DNA from: a virus
IMG/VR virus record: IMGVR_UViG_3300027897_000004
Span: 1 to 38,386 of that record
DNA length: 38,386 bases
Strand: one strand, 5' to 3'
Shown here: one piece after another, positions 1 to 7,345 of the stretch
Layout: each line of letters starts with the position of its first letter
Position numbering within the stretch: the stretch's first letter is position 1
The notes under the pieces: model-generated
The model's database searches: none
What the model was told of the DNA's origin: nothing
What the model saw: the letters and a program-made list of their open reading frames with translations, nothing else
Made by a program: the position numbers and the translations under genes

Positions 1-2
1 AG

Positions 3-359
3 GCGCTGCTGGATGCGGACAACTGGCGTTGTCCCCACAGCTGTGGCGCCAGGTGTCAGCCCCTGGCCAAAGGGGAATGGCGTTGGGATGGTCGGACAGG
101 TGGCTGGCAGCACTACCATGGGAAGAAACACTGGTGGATCACCGCAAGGAGGATCGACATGAGCCGCACGGAGCCGGTTGAGGTGATGGGAGTGTTGAAG
201 GCTGCCACGGGTAAGGCAATGCTGCTGGACACCGGTGATGGGGAGCATTGGATCCCCCGGTCCCAGGCCACCATCGTCAGCGGAGACGACAACAAGGTGG
301 GTGACGAGCTGGTAATCGAAATCCCGGAGTGGCTGGCCATTGAGAAGGGCCTGGACTGA
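3..359 (+). CDS. Partial zinc-ribbon-like protein running in frame into the next small gene
   Basis: The frame starting at base 3 is open from the window edge and runs without a stop through the ATG at 159 to the TGA at 357-359. The part before 159 encodes a Cys-rich stretch (CPHSCGARC) followed by a Trp/His-rich segment (GEWRWDG, WQHYHGKKHWW), which suggests a small metal-binding ribbon. It cannot be told whether this is an upstream gene that lost its stop, a true two-domain protein, or one frame giving a long and a short product. The 5' end lies outside the window. No function is recognised. Confidence 0.4.
   Translation, partial: ALLDADNWRCPHSCGARCQPLAKGEWRWDGRTGGWQHYHGKKHWWITARRIDMSRTEPVEVMGVLKAATGKAMLLDTGDGEHWIPRSQATIVSGDDNKVGDELVIEIPEWLAIEKGLD
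159..359 (+). CDS. Small conserved phage protein preceding DNA polymerase
   Basis: A 66-residue product. The ATG at 159 is chosen because AAGGAGG lies 6 bases upstream, one of the strongest ribosome binding sites in the window, although the frame is also open further upstream. The sequence reads like a small beta-barrel: an alternating hydrophobic core (GVLKAATGKAMLLDTGDGEHWIPRSQ) and an acidic C-terminal motif (EIPEWLAIEKGL). From memory, proteins with this WIPRSQ...EIPEWLA pattern are frequent beside replication genes in phages, with no assigned function. Its stop overlaps the polymerase start (TGATG), so the two are probably translationally coupled. A nucleic-acid-binding role is only a guess. 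Confidence 0.65.
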   Translation: MSRTEPVEVMGVLKAATGKAMLLDTGDGEHWIPRSQATIVSGDDNKVGDELVIEIPEWLAIEKGLD

Positions 360-2287
360 TGCAGTTGCCGCTGTTTCCATTGGAAAGCAGTTGGGTGCCG
401 GTCCAACCTGGGGATCTCCCCAGTTGGAGTGGGGTCCAGCGTATTGGTCTCGATATTGAAACCCGTGACCCCCAGCTGCTGAAACTGGGTCCAGGAGTCC
501 GCCGGGGAGGGTACATAGTCGGGGTCTCCTTCGCAATTGAGGACGGCCCCGCGTACTACCTACCCATCCGCCATGGCGGAGGGGACAACCTAGATGCCAG
601 TCAGGTCATGAAATATCTTCATGACCAGGCTGGCGAGTACACCGGCACTATCGTTGGCACCAACCTCAACTATGACCTGGACTATCTGGCTGAGGTGGGG
701 GTAACCTTCCCCCGTATTGCTGGTCAACGTGATGTCCAGCTAGCTGACCCCCTGATCAACGAGCTTCACGATCATTACAATCTGGATGCCATCAGCAAGC
801 GGTGGGGGTTTGAGGGTAAGAATCTGGACCTGCTGAACAAGGCAGTTTCTGATTACGGCCTGAACAAGAAAAAGCCCCGATCAGAGCTTTGGAAACTACC
901 GGCCCGGTATGTAGCTGAGTACGGCATAGACGATGCTGTGCTCCCGCTGAAGGTGCTGCGTCGGCAGGAGCGGGTGATTGACGACGAGGATCTTTGGCAG
1001 GTGTACAATCTGGAAAGTCAGGTCCAGCCGGTACTGCTGAAACTGACTCGCCGGGGCCTGCGCATTGACCAGGACGCCCTGGACCGCATTGAGGCCTGGG
1101 CACTTGCGGAAGAACAGGCCCAGCTCACGGAGATTGAGCGGCTGACCGGACGTAAACTAGGCATTGGGGATATCAACAAAAAGGAAGTCCTGGTCCCATT
1201 GCTCAAGCAGATTGGTATGACCCTCTCATACACACCCACCGGGCAACCGCAAATCGACAAAGAGGCCTTGACCTTTGACCACCCAGTTGCGGACTTTGTT
1301 AACCGGGCACGTAAGGTCAACAAGCTACGCACTACGTTTGTGGCCAGCATACGCAACCACATGACCAACGGTCGCATCCACTGCACCTACAACCAGGTGC
1401 GCCACAACCGTGAGGGGGGAGAGGCGGTGGGTGCCCGGTATGGTCGCCTCAGCTGCGAAAACCCCAACATGCAACAACAGCCCGCCCGGGATGATTTTGC
1501 TGATATGTGGCGAGCCATCTACGTGCCGGATGAGGGTAAGTTGTGGATGTCTGCTGACTACAGCCAGCAGGAACCGCGCATTCTCACCCACTTTGCTGAA
1601 AAGTTGGAATTGCCCGGGGCATACAACATGGCTGAGCAGTACCGCCGCAACCCCAAAACCGACAACCATACCTGGCTGACCCGGCTCATACATCCTGAAA
1701 CGGCCACCTGGGATGAGAAAAGCCCTGAATTCAAAGCCAAGCGGTTTCCTTGCAAGCAAACCTTCCTGGGCATTTGCTACGGTATGGGTGGGGCCAAACT
1801 GGCCCGCGACTTGGGCTTGCCCACGGAGTGGAAGGTCATGCCCAGCGGCAAGCGAGTAGAGATTGCAGGTAGGGAAGCCCAGCAACTAGCGAACCTGTTT
1901 GATCAACATGCTCCATACGTGAGGCTCCTAGCCGCACGTATGGAGGAGAGTGCCCGCCAGTGGGGGTACATTCTCACCCTATCCGGCAGACGTTGTCGCT
2001 TTCCCACCAAACCCGGCACCAGCGAATATGACTGGTGTCATAAAGCCCTCAACCGTCTGATCCAAGGCTCCGCCGGGGACCAGACCAAGATGGCTATGGT
2101 GGCGGCAGATCAGGTTGGGTTCAACATCCAGCTTCAGGTCCATGACGAGCTTGACGGCAGCGTGGAGTCAAAGGAACAAGCGATGGAGTTGGCCCGGGTG
2201 ATGCAGGAATGCTGTCCCCTAAGCATCCCCAGCCGCGTGGATGTGGACCTTGGGCCCAGCTGGGGCGAAGCGAAGGAAGTGGCGTGA
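359..2287 (+). CDS. DNA polymerase, family A, with 3'-5' exonuclease domain
   Basis: A 642-residue replicative polymerase. The N-terminal DnaQ-like proofreading domain shows Exo I (LDIET, D32/E34), Exo II (NLNYDLDYL, D106) and Exo III (YGIDD, Y188/D192). The polymerase domain shows RYGRLSCENPNMQQQPA, motif A (ADYSQQEPR, D400), motif B (R462-x3-K466-x7-YG, Y474) and motif C (VHDELDG, H595-D596-E597). All metal-binding acids are present, so both activities should work. Tyr at 474 is the usual residue affecting nucleotide discrimination in family A enzymes. There is no 5' nuclease domain, as in T7- and T5-type phage polymerases. The start ATG overlaps the TGA of the preceding small gene. It presumably acts with the primase-helicase at 4462-6750. 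Confidence 0.97.
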   Translation: MQLPLFPLESSWVPVQPGDLPSWSGVQRIGLDIETRDPQLLKLGPGVRRGGYIVGVSFAIEDGPAYYLPIRHGGGDNLDASQVMKYLHDQAGEYTGTIVGTNLNYDLDYLAEVGVTFPRIAGQRDVQLADPLINELHDHYNLDAISKRWGFEGKNLDLLNKAVSDYGLNKKKPRSELWKLPARYVAEYGIDDAVLPLKVLRRQERVIDDEDLWQVYNLESQVQPVLLKLTRRGLRIDQDALDRIEAWALAEEQAQLTEIERLTGRKLGIGDINKKEVLVPLLKQIGMTLSYTPTGQPQIDKEALTFDHPVADFVNRARKVNKLRTTFVASIRNHMTNGRIHCTYNQVRHNREGGEAVGARYGRLSCENPNMQQQPARDDFADMWRAIYVPDEGKLWMSADYSQQEPRILTHFAEKLELPGAYNMAEQYRRNPKTDNHTWLTRLIHPETATWDEKSPEFKAKRFPCKQTFLGICYGMGGAKLARDLGLPTEWKVMPSGKRVEIAGREAQQLANLFDQHAPYVRLLAARMEESARQWGYILTLSGRRCRFPTKPGTSEYDWCHKALNRLIQGSAGDQTKMAMVAADQVGFNIQLQVHDELDGSVESKEQAMELARVMQECCPLSIPSRVDVDLGPSWGEAKEVA

Positions 2288-2321
2288 CGCGGCGCTGGCT
2301 GAAGCGAAGGGGGGATTAGTC

Positions 2322-2579
2322 ATGATCTGCTGGAGGCATCTGAGCGCGGGGACTCCCGAACAGCGTGCGGCTGGCTATGCGTGCACGAAGTGCGTTGTGG
2401 ACGACTTGAGGTTCACCAGCTTGGCAGACCGCGCCGACTTCTTCAAGTCGCTGGTGGCGGCGTACATCCAGAACGACGTGAGCAGCGATCCGCCGTCGTC
2501 GGCACGCGACATGATGTCCGAGATCGAGCGCCGCGTTGAGGCGGGGACGCTGTTCGGGAAGGGGGAGTCCGATGGCTGA
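2322..2579 (+). CDS. Small protein with Cys/His cluster, unknown function
   Basis: An 85-residue product. The frame is open further upstream, but ATG 2322 is preferred because AAGGGGGG lies about 8 bases before it and the upstream part overlaps the polymerase end. Near the N-terminus a C-x2-H (CWRH) and a C-x2-C (CTKC) could form a zinc ribbon. The remainder is helical (ADFFKSLVAAYIQ, MMSEIERRVEAGTLF). It sits in the replication operon, 34 bases after the polymerase stop, and overlaps the next tiny reading frame by 8 bases. I do not recognise the family. Confidence 0.7.
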   Translation: MICWRHLSAGTPEQRAAGYACTKCVVDDLRFTSLADRADFFKSLVAAYIQNDVSSDPPSSARDMMSEIERRVEAGTLFGKGESDG

Positions 2580-2664
2580 CGAGATGCAAAACATGGAACC
2601 GCCGGACATGGATGGCCCGGTGAGCGATGACGCGAGTGCTTACCGGTTGGTGACAAGTGCGTGA
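2572..2664 (+). CDS. Tiny acidic reading frame (30 residues)
   Basis: An ATG at 2572 follows GGGGGAG by 5 bases and opens a 30-codon frame ending in TGA at 2662-2664. The peptide is Met/Asp-rich and acidic (MADEMQNMEPPDMDG...). It fills the otherwise empty gap between its neighbours and overlaps the 3' end of the gene before it. The evidence for real expression is only the ribosome binding site and the gene packing. No family is recognised. Confidence 0.4.
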   Translation: MADEMQNMEPPDMDGPVSDDASAYRLVTSA

Positions 2665-2686
2665 GGGTGTACCGAAAGCGAACACC

Positions 2687-2941
2687 ATGAAATTCTATGA
2701 GTCCAACGACTTGCCCGAAGACGCCGTTCCTCTTCGAGTCCATGGTCTTGGGTTCGATCCTGACCTGGATTACCTGTTGAACTACGCGGCCGAATGCGCC
2801 GCACAGCAGTGGCTGGACGATGGGGACGGAGACTGCTACAAAGGCTGGCCCCGCACCTTTATCATACTAAATGATGATGGAACGGAACTGGGGAGGCGCA
2901 AAGTGGACGTGGACTATGATCCGACGTTCTACGTGGTATGA
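2687..2941 (+). CDS. Small conserved phage protein, unknown function
   Basis: An 84-residue product from ATG 2687. A GTG at 2657 in the same frame would add ten residues and cannot be excluded. The pattern AAECAAQQWLDDGDG...GWPRTFIILNDDGTELG...YDPTFYVV resembles a family of small phage and bacterial proteins I know by its spacing (A-x2-C/A-A-x3-W...WP-x2-F-x-I...G-x-L/R...F/Y-x-P-x-F), which has no established function. It is strongly acidic. Its end overlaps the next ATG (ATGA), suggesting coupled translation. Confidence 0.75.
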   Translation: MKFYESNDLPEDAVPLRVHGLGFDPDLDYLLNYAAECAAQQWLDDGDGDCYKGWPRTFIILNDDGTELGRRKVDVDYDPTFYVV

Positions 2942-3141
2942 CCCCCGAGCAGCAGGCCTGGATTGACGGTGCAACCTACAAACAGTTGCTCCAGCATTGG
3001 AGATTCGCCCCCGTGGGCGACCCAATGTTTTCTAATTTGGACGCGGGCGAATACTTTGCCAATAGGATGAGGGAACTGCGCTCACTGCCGGGTGGTGAGG
3101 GAGCCCACATCCGAGCCAGCAAGGAGATTGGATGGGACTGA
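2938..3141 (+). CDS. Small conserved phage protein (DxxxYxxLLxxWRFAPxGDPMF type)
   Basis: A 67-residue product starting at an ATG that overlaps the previous stop by four bases, with no separate ribosome binding site visible. Its motif ATYKQLLQHWRFAPVGDPMF, followed by a C-terminal ASKEIGW, matches my recollection of a widespread but uncharacterised small phage protein. The WRFAPVGDPMF core and the terminal KxIGW are the recognisable parts. It is followed directly (no gap) by the zinc-ribbon/deaminase gene. Confidence 0.75.
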   Translation: MTPEQQAWIDGATYKQLLQHWRFAPVGDPMFSNLDAGEYFANRMRELRSLPGGEGAHIRASKEIGWD

Positions 3142-3784
3142 ATGAATATCTGCCCTAAATGCCTGGTTACTATGCACCCCTTGTTTGGGCATCCGGGTAT
3201 CGTGGTATGCTCAAATCCCCATTGCTACGTCAAACCCCTGGCTTGCGAAAAGTGTGGTATCCTGTTCTCAACCGGTCCCCCGTCGGAGGCTCAGTGCAAC
3301 TGCTTGGATAAGCCCACCTGGCCCACGCGGTTCATCGGCCTTGCCGACCACATTGCGCAGTGGTCCAAGGACGAATCGACCAAGGTGGGGGTGCGTGCTG
3401 GTGGAGCCCAGTACCAATACGGTGATTGGGCTGGGGTTCAATGGCTTCCCCCGTGGGGTCCAGGAAACAGATGACCTGCGCTGGACCAGACCTACCAAAT
3501 ACCTGTTCAGTGAGCACGCAGAACGCAATGCTATCTACAACGCAGCCCGGCAGGGGCACCCCACCCAGGGCGCACATGCTTACCTCAACTTCAACCCGAT
3601 GACCAGCATCTGTAGTGATTGCGCCAGAGCTTTCATCCAGGCGGGTATCACAGCAGTATTCGGGCCCAGCAACACAGCCCAGGGACGCACCGATATCCAG
3701 GGCGAGGGGGGCTGGCGTGAGCATTGCCATACCGGACGGATCATGTTAACCGAAGCCGGAGTGGAAGTTAAGGTGATCGAATGA
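3142..3784 (+). CDS. dCMP deaminase with N-terminal zinc ribbon, reading frame broken (+1)
   Basis: Two overlapping frames together encode one deaminase. Frame one (3142-3474) gives a Cys-rich ribbon (CPKC...C...CEKC...CNC) and then the deaminase start, WPTRFIGLADHIAQWSKDESTKVG. Frame two then gives VLVEPSTNTVIGLGFNGFPRG, the zinc ligand/proton shuttle HAE at 3515-3523 and the C-x2-C pair at 3611-3622, ending at 3784. The junction is a run of five G at 3387-3391; four G would restore a single frame. Deoxycytidylate deaminases turn dCMP into dUMP to feed dTTP synthesis. The usual Pro before the Cys pair is replaced (TSICSDC). The break could be real inactivation, a +1 recoding site or a homopolymer error. 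The fused ribbon is unusual for the family. Confidence 0.85.
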
Positions 3785-4281
3785 GCGAGCAAACCATGCG
3801 GGGCGTAGTGGTCCGTGCCCTACGCAAACTCAACGCTATCGCGGTGGAAAATCCAGCCTTGCCCGGCACACCCGATGTCAACTATGTAGAGGGCTGGATT
3901 GAGCTGAAGAAGCTAACTGCCTGGCCAGTGCAACCGGAAACTGTGGTTCGTATCGACATCTTCACGCCACAGCAACGGGTTTGGCACATTCGCCGCCGCC
4001 TTGCTGGGGGAGCGTCATGGTTCCTACTCCAGTGCGCAAACGAATGGCTACTGCTGGACGGAGCAGTGGCAGCCCTGAACGTGGGCCTGTGTACCCGGGA
4101 ACAATTGGCCGCCCTAGCCACCTGCCATATCCTGGGCACACCAAAGGAGCTAGAGAGATGGATCTCACAGCCGCAGAACGATTTTACCTTTGGCGACGCA
4201 GAACGGGCAAAACTCAAACTGATGCAGCGGAGCACTTCCGTGTCCCGCTTAGTCGATACCTTAGATGGGAGCACGGAGTAA
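3781..4281 (+). CDS. PD-(D/E)XK-type nuclease (VRR-NUC/resolvase-like)
   Basis: A 166-residue product starting at an ATG overlapping the deaminase stop (ATGA). The core LPGTPDVNYVEGWIELKKL has the spacing of a PD-(D/E)XK active site: the Asp of GTPD, then E-x-K in IELKK. A following QQRVWHIRRRLAGGASWFLLQ matches the helix and strand after the site in small phage nucleases of the VRR-NUC/Holliday-junction resolvase-like group. It probably cuts or resolves branched DNA during replication or before packaging; this is inferred from family and position. The last 124 bases overlap the next gene in another frame, so the C-terminal tail (after about residue 125) is probably poorly conserved. Confidence 0.75.
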   Translation: MSEQTMRGVVVRALRKLNAIAVENPALPGTPDVNYVEGWIELKKLTAWPVQPETVVRIDIFTPQQRVWHIRRRLAGGASWFLLQCANEWLLLDGAVAALNVGLCTREQLAALATCHILGTPKELERWISQPQNDFTFGDAERAKLKLMQRSTSVSRLVDTLDGSTE

Positions 4282-4469
4282 CCCGGCCCCGCTTTGTGCC
4301 CAAAGTCTCGGTAGTCAAACCTCATGAGCAATGTGTGCTGATGCGGCGTAAAGTTATGCTCACCCAATTGGATGTAGCCCAGGCCCTGGGCCGCTCCAAA
4401 GAGTGGATACGAATGATGGAGCAGGGGAAAGCCCCTTGCCGTGAACTTCAGGAGTATTGGGGTGAATAG
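4158..4469 (+). CDS. Small protein with two XRE-like helix-turn-helix segments
   Basis: A 103-residue product from ATG 4158. AAAGGAG lies about 9 bases upstream, while the frame upstream of this ATG only shadows the nuclease. Residues 1-38 (LTAAERFYLWRRRTGKTQTDAAEHF...SRYLRWEHG) look like one Cro/XRE-type HTH. Residues about 58-95 (VLMRRKVMLTQLDVAQALGRSKEWIRMMEQGKAP) look like a second. Both keep the R-x3-G/M-x-TQ-x2-A/V-A turn. A DNA-binding regulator or origin/loader factor for the adjacent primase-helicase is plausible. It overlaps the nuclease by 124 bases and the helicase gene start by 8. Confidence 0.7.
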   Translation: MDLTAAERFYLWRRRTGKTQTDAAEHFRVPLSRYLRWEHGVTRPRFVPKVSVVKPHEQCVLMRRKVMLTQLDVAQALGRSKEWIRMMEQGKAPCRELQEYWGE

Positions 4470-6750
4470 TTTACAATTTCTACAGCAGTTTCACCCTACA
4501 GGATTTTGGGTGCTGACTGCTATCAAGGTGGACCGCAAAGGCATTGAAACCATAACCTTCACCCCAGAGGAAACAGATCAAGCAGAGGCTTGGATCAACA
4601 AGCGCAATGGCAAACAGAACCTCTATTTCAGCGTCAACCAACCCAACCGCAAATTAGACAAAAAAGCCAGCAGCCAAGAAATCACGCAAGTGGGCTGGCT
4701 CCATGTTGACATTGATGCCCGGGCGGGGGAGCCTTTGGATGCTGAGCTTCTCAGAATCCAAGACCTACTTGAAAATAAGTGCCCGGTACAGCCCCCCACC
4801 GTTGTGGTTTACAGCGGAGGGGGATATCAGGCCTTTTGGAAGCTGTCCCAACCGGCCACGGAAAATCTGGGCCAGTTGGTCCAGTACAACAAGCAGCTTG
4901 AACTACTGTTGGGTGGAGATAACTGCCACAACATTGACCGCATTATGCGGTTGCCGGGCACCCTGAATATCCCCGATGCCAAAAAGATTGCCAAGGGCCG
5001 CATCCCCACAGAAGCAAAGGTGTTGTGGTTTGAGTCAGAACGTCAATATGAACTGACCATATTTACGCCCGCCCCAGAAGTCCAAACCCCCGGGGTCCGG
5101 TCTGATACACCTCAGCCCACCGCTAACGTGGCTCGCTTGGTCACGGTGGACGATCTTGACAAGTGGGGTGTACCTGACCGGGTGAAGGTCATTATCGTCC
5201 AGGGACACCACCCCGATGAGCCCAAGGAGGGCGACAACAGCCGCTCAGCCTGGGTGTTTGACGTAGCCTGCCAGTTGGTGCGCTGTGAGGTTCCCGACGA
5301 TGTGATTTTTAGTGTGATGACTGACCCTGACTTCGGAATCAGCCGCCATACCCTTGAACAAAAGGGTGATATTGGTCAGTACACCATGAGGCAGATTCAG
5401 CGGGCAAAAGAGGAAGTTGAAGAACCGTGGCTCCGGGTACTTAATGAGAAGTTCATGGTGATAGGAAACATGGGGGGCCGTTGTCGCGTTTGCGAGGAGG
5501 CATTCGATACAGCGCAAAACCGTAACTTCCTCACCCGTCAGACCTTTCAGGACTTCCGCAACCGGTTTTGCAATCAAAATGTCACGCAAGGCAAAAAACA
5601 AGTGCCTCTGGGCTTATGGTGGATCAACCATCCTCGCCGCAGAACCTTTGAGTATCTCACATTCAGCCCCGGTGAGTCCACCCCAGGGGTGTACAACCTT
5701 TGGCAAGGTTATGGCTGTAAGGCCGTAGTTGGAGAAAAGCATAACAGTTTTTTGCGTCACATGTATGAAAATATTTGCGGTGGAGACCACGGCCATTTTG
5801 AATATTTGGTGCGCTGGATGGCTCGTTGCGTCCAGCAACCGGCCAAGTCCGGGGAAACCGCCATTGTACTGCGGGGAGCCTCTGGAGTAGGGAAGAGCTT
5901 TTTTGCAAAGTGCTTTGGAGCTTTGTGGGGACGGCATTTCCTCCAAGTTAGCGATGCCAAGCATTTAGTGGGATCGTTCAATGCCCATTTGCGGGACTGC
6001 GTGGTATTATTTGGGGATGAGGCGTTCTTTGCTGGGGATCGTAGACATGAGTCCGTGCTGAAGACTCTGATCACTGAAGAGCGTATGATGATAGAACACA
6101 AAGGAGTAGATGCTGAGGTCACACCCAACTTCATTCATCTAATTTTAGCCTCCAACTCACAATGGGTAGTGCCCACCGGGCCGACGGAAAGACGCTTTTT
6201 TGTACTTGACGTCAGCGACCACCACCAGCAGGATGGCCGGTATTTTCAGGTCATACGAAATGACCTGGAGTCCGGGGGCTATGAAAATATGTTGGATTAC
6301 CTTTTGCGCCTAGACTTGACGGGATTTGATGTGCGTGACGTTCCCCAAACCAAGGCTTTGCGTGAGCAAAAGATCCACAGCATGGATCCTATGAGTGAGT
6401 GGTGGTTGGAACGTCTGAGTAACGGTACTTTACTGGCTACCCAGGACAGTTGGGAATGCGAAGTCATCTGCACGGACCTAGTGAATGACTACATTGACAG
6501 TTGCATACGCTTTAATGTTCAGCGCCGGGGCAGTAGTGTGAAACTGGGCCTGTTCCTGGACAGTGTGTGCCCTGGGGACTACCCCATTCGGCATAGAGCG
6601 ATGCGCAAAAAGTCCCGCCACTATATGTACACCTTCCCTAGTCTGGAGCAGTGTCGCCGTAAATGGGATAGAATTTGCGGAGGCACTTCCACCTGGTCCG
6701 TAGAACCCATCCAAGAAGAATTGCCGTTATGCGAAGATACTCAGTCCTAG
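4462..6750 (+). CDS. Primase-polymerase / SF3 helicase replication protein
   Basis: A 762-residue product. GTG 4462 is preferred over GTG 4441 because AGGAG lies 8 bases before it. The N-terminal part is an archaeo-eukaryotic primase-type domain: VDIDAR (D83, D85), the SGGGYQAFWKL loop and NIDRIMRLPGTLN. The C-terminal part is a D5/DUF5906-like superfamily 3 helicase: Walker A GASGVGKS (K478), Walker B VVLFGDEAF (D519/E520), sensor ILASN, and an arginine-bearing TERRFFVLDVS segment. Such fusions make primers and unwind the fork. Together with the family A polymerase this gives a compact phage replisome; no separate DnaB-type helicase or DnaG-type primase is seen. Confidence 0.92.
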   Translation: MNSLQFLQQFHPTGFWVLTAIKVDRKGIETITFTPEETDQAEAWINKRNGKQNLYFSVNQPNRKLDKKASSQEITQVGWLHVDIDARAGEPLDAELLRIQDLLENKCPVQPPTVVVYSGGGYQAFWKLSQPATENLGQLVQYNKQLELLLGGDNCHNIDRIMRLPGTLNIPDAKKIAKGRIPTEAKVLWFESERQYELTIFTPAPEVQTPGVRSDTPQPTANVARLVTVDDLDKWGVPDRVKVIIVQGHHPDEPKEGDNSRSAWVFDVACQLVRCEVPDDVIFSVMTDPDFGISRHTLEQKGDIGQYTMRQIQRAKEEVEEPWLRVLNEKFMVIGNMGGRCRVCEEAFDTAQNRNFLTRQTFQDFRNRFCNQNVTQGKKQVPLGLWWINHPRRRTFEYLTFSPGESTPGVYNLWQGYGCKAVVGEKHNSFLRHMYENICGGDHGHFEYLVRWMARCVQQPAKSGETAIVLRGASGVGKSFFAKCFGALWGRHFLQVSDAKHLVGSFNAHLRDCVVLFGDEAFFAGDRRHESVLKTLITEERMMIEHKGVDAEVTPNFIHLILASNSQWVVPTGPTERRFFVLDVSDHHQQDGRYFQVIRNDLESGGYENMLDYLLRLDLTGFDVRDVPQTKALREQKIHSMDPMSEWWLERLSNGTLLATQDSWECEVICTDLVNDYIDSCIRFNVQRRGSSVKLGLFLDSVCPGDYPIRHRAMRKKSRHYMYTFPSLEQCRRKWDRICGGTSTWSVEPIQEELPLCEDTQS

Positions 6751-7013
6751 AGGCCAACTTAATAGCCGCCCTGAAAGAAGTGGTGGCCACTGCCGGGGAA
6801 CATTTGACCCCGGATGTGGCCTGGAAAGTGCATCAGGCACTTATGATGGCGGAGTCCCCCACCATTGTGCTACGGGGCCACTTGGACTACAGACTGTTTT
6901 CGTCCAAGCACCGTACCGTCATGGGGCCACGCTGTTACCCAGTCAAACTGGAACATGAGAGTTTCCCCATGTCTATATGTGTTGAAGCAACCCTGAGGCA
7001 AATTCATGAGTGA
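6729..7013 (+). CDS. Small hypothetical protein after the helicase
   Basis: A 94-residue product from ATG 6729, which overlaps the helicase end by 22 bases. AAGAAG 10-15 bases upstream could serve as the ribosome binding site. It is predicted mostly helical at the N-terminus (LEANLIAALKEVVATAGEHLTPDVAWKVHQALMM), then beta-like. No catalytic motif is visible and no family is recognised. The frame is open upstream of this ATG, but that part only shadows the helicase. Its stop overlaps the next ATG region by 8 bases. Confidence 0.65.
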   Translation: MRRYSVLEANLIAALKEVVATAGEHLTPDVAWKVHQALMMAESPTIVLRGHLDYRLFSSKHRTVMGPRCYPVKLEHESFPMSICVEATLRQIHE

Positions 7014-7230
7014 CTTCACTGTGTCCAAGGGCACTCCTATACTGGTGTTCAGTAAACTTGACCCCACCCGTATGGAGCGCCGGGAACTGAAGCGAGAGGC
7101 CGAACTGGACCGGGCCGACATCCTTTGGCACGCATTCGCCGTAGGCCGTGAGGGGGACATGGTGATGCTAGTGCCTGCGTCTATGCTCCAATTGAAGAAG
7201 GTTGCCTTTCCACCGCCGACCGGGGGATAA
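7006..7230 (+). CDS. Small hypothetical protein, last of the replication run
   Basis: A 74-residue product whose ATG lies inside the end of the previous gene. It has a short beta-like N-terminus (TPILVFSKLDPT), a charged helix (RMERRELKREAELDRADILWHAFAV) and a C-terminal beta stretch ending in a PPPTGG tail. No family is recognised. It ends in TAA and is followed by a small GGGC-CAAG-GCCC hairpin at 7234-7245 and the structured segment before the next cassette, so it is probably the last gene of the first + strand transcription block. Confidence 0.65.
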   Translation: MSDFTVSKGTPILVFSKLDPTRMERRELKREAELDRADILWHAFAVGREGDMVMLVPASMLQLKKVAFPPPTGG

Positions 7231-7240
7231 TAAGGGCCAA

Positions 7241-7325
7241 GGCCCATCCTGCGTTGTTTGGTGGTACGGACCTCCACCATCAAACTGAATCGGTCCGCAC
7301 CCCCTGGCCGAAAGTAGGATGGGTC
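7241..7325 (+). ncRNA. Foldable non-coding segment (nested long-range stems)
   Basis: This gene-free stretch can close on itself. 7241-7250 (GGCCCATCCT) pairs with 7316-7325 (AGGATGGGTC), a ten-pair outer stem with one G-U. Inside it, 7263-7272 (GGTACGGACC) pairs with 7292-7301 (GGTCCGCACC), nine of ten positions. A competing hairpin, 7260-7264 (GGTGG) with 7274-7278 (CCACC), uses part of the inner stem. It ends about 20 bases before the ATG of a secreted protein. The stems are seen in the sequence; a role as leader RNA, processing site or terminator is inference. It lacks tRNA-type T-loop and anticodon features. Confidence 0.5.
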
Positions 7326-7345
7326 TCCCCCCAAAAGGAGAAACC

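Noticed and set aside
3185-3391. Separate gene starting at ATG 3185 for the catalytic half of the deaminase
   Set aside because: The first 65 residues of that frame do not resemble the deaminase, while the other frame supplies the correct N-terminal part up to the G-run.
7241-7325. tRNA gene
   Set aside because: The size and closing stem are suggestive, but there is no T-loop consensus, no D-arm pattern and no credible anticodon stem-loop.
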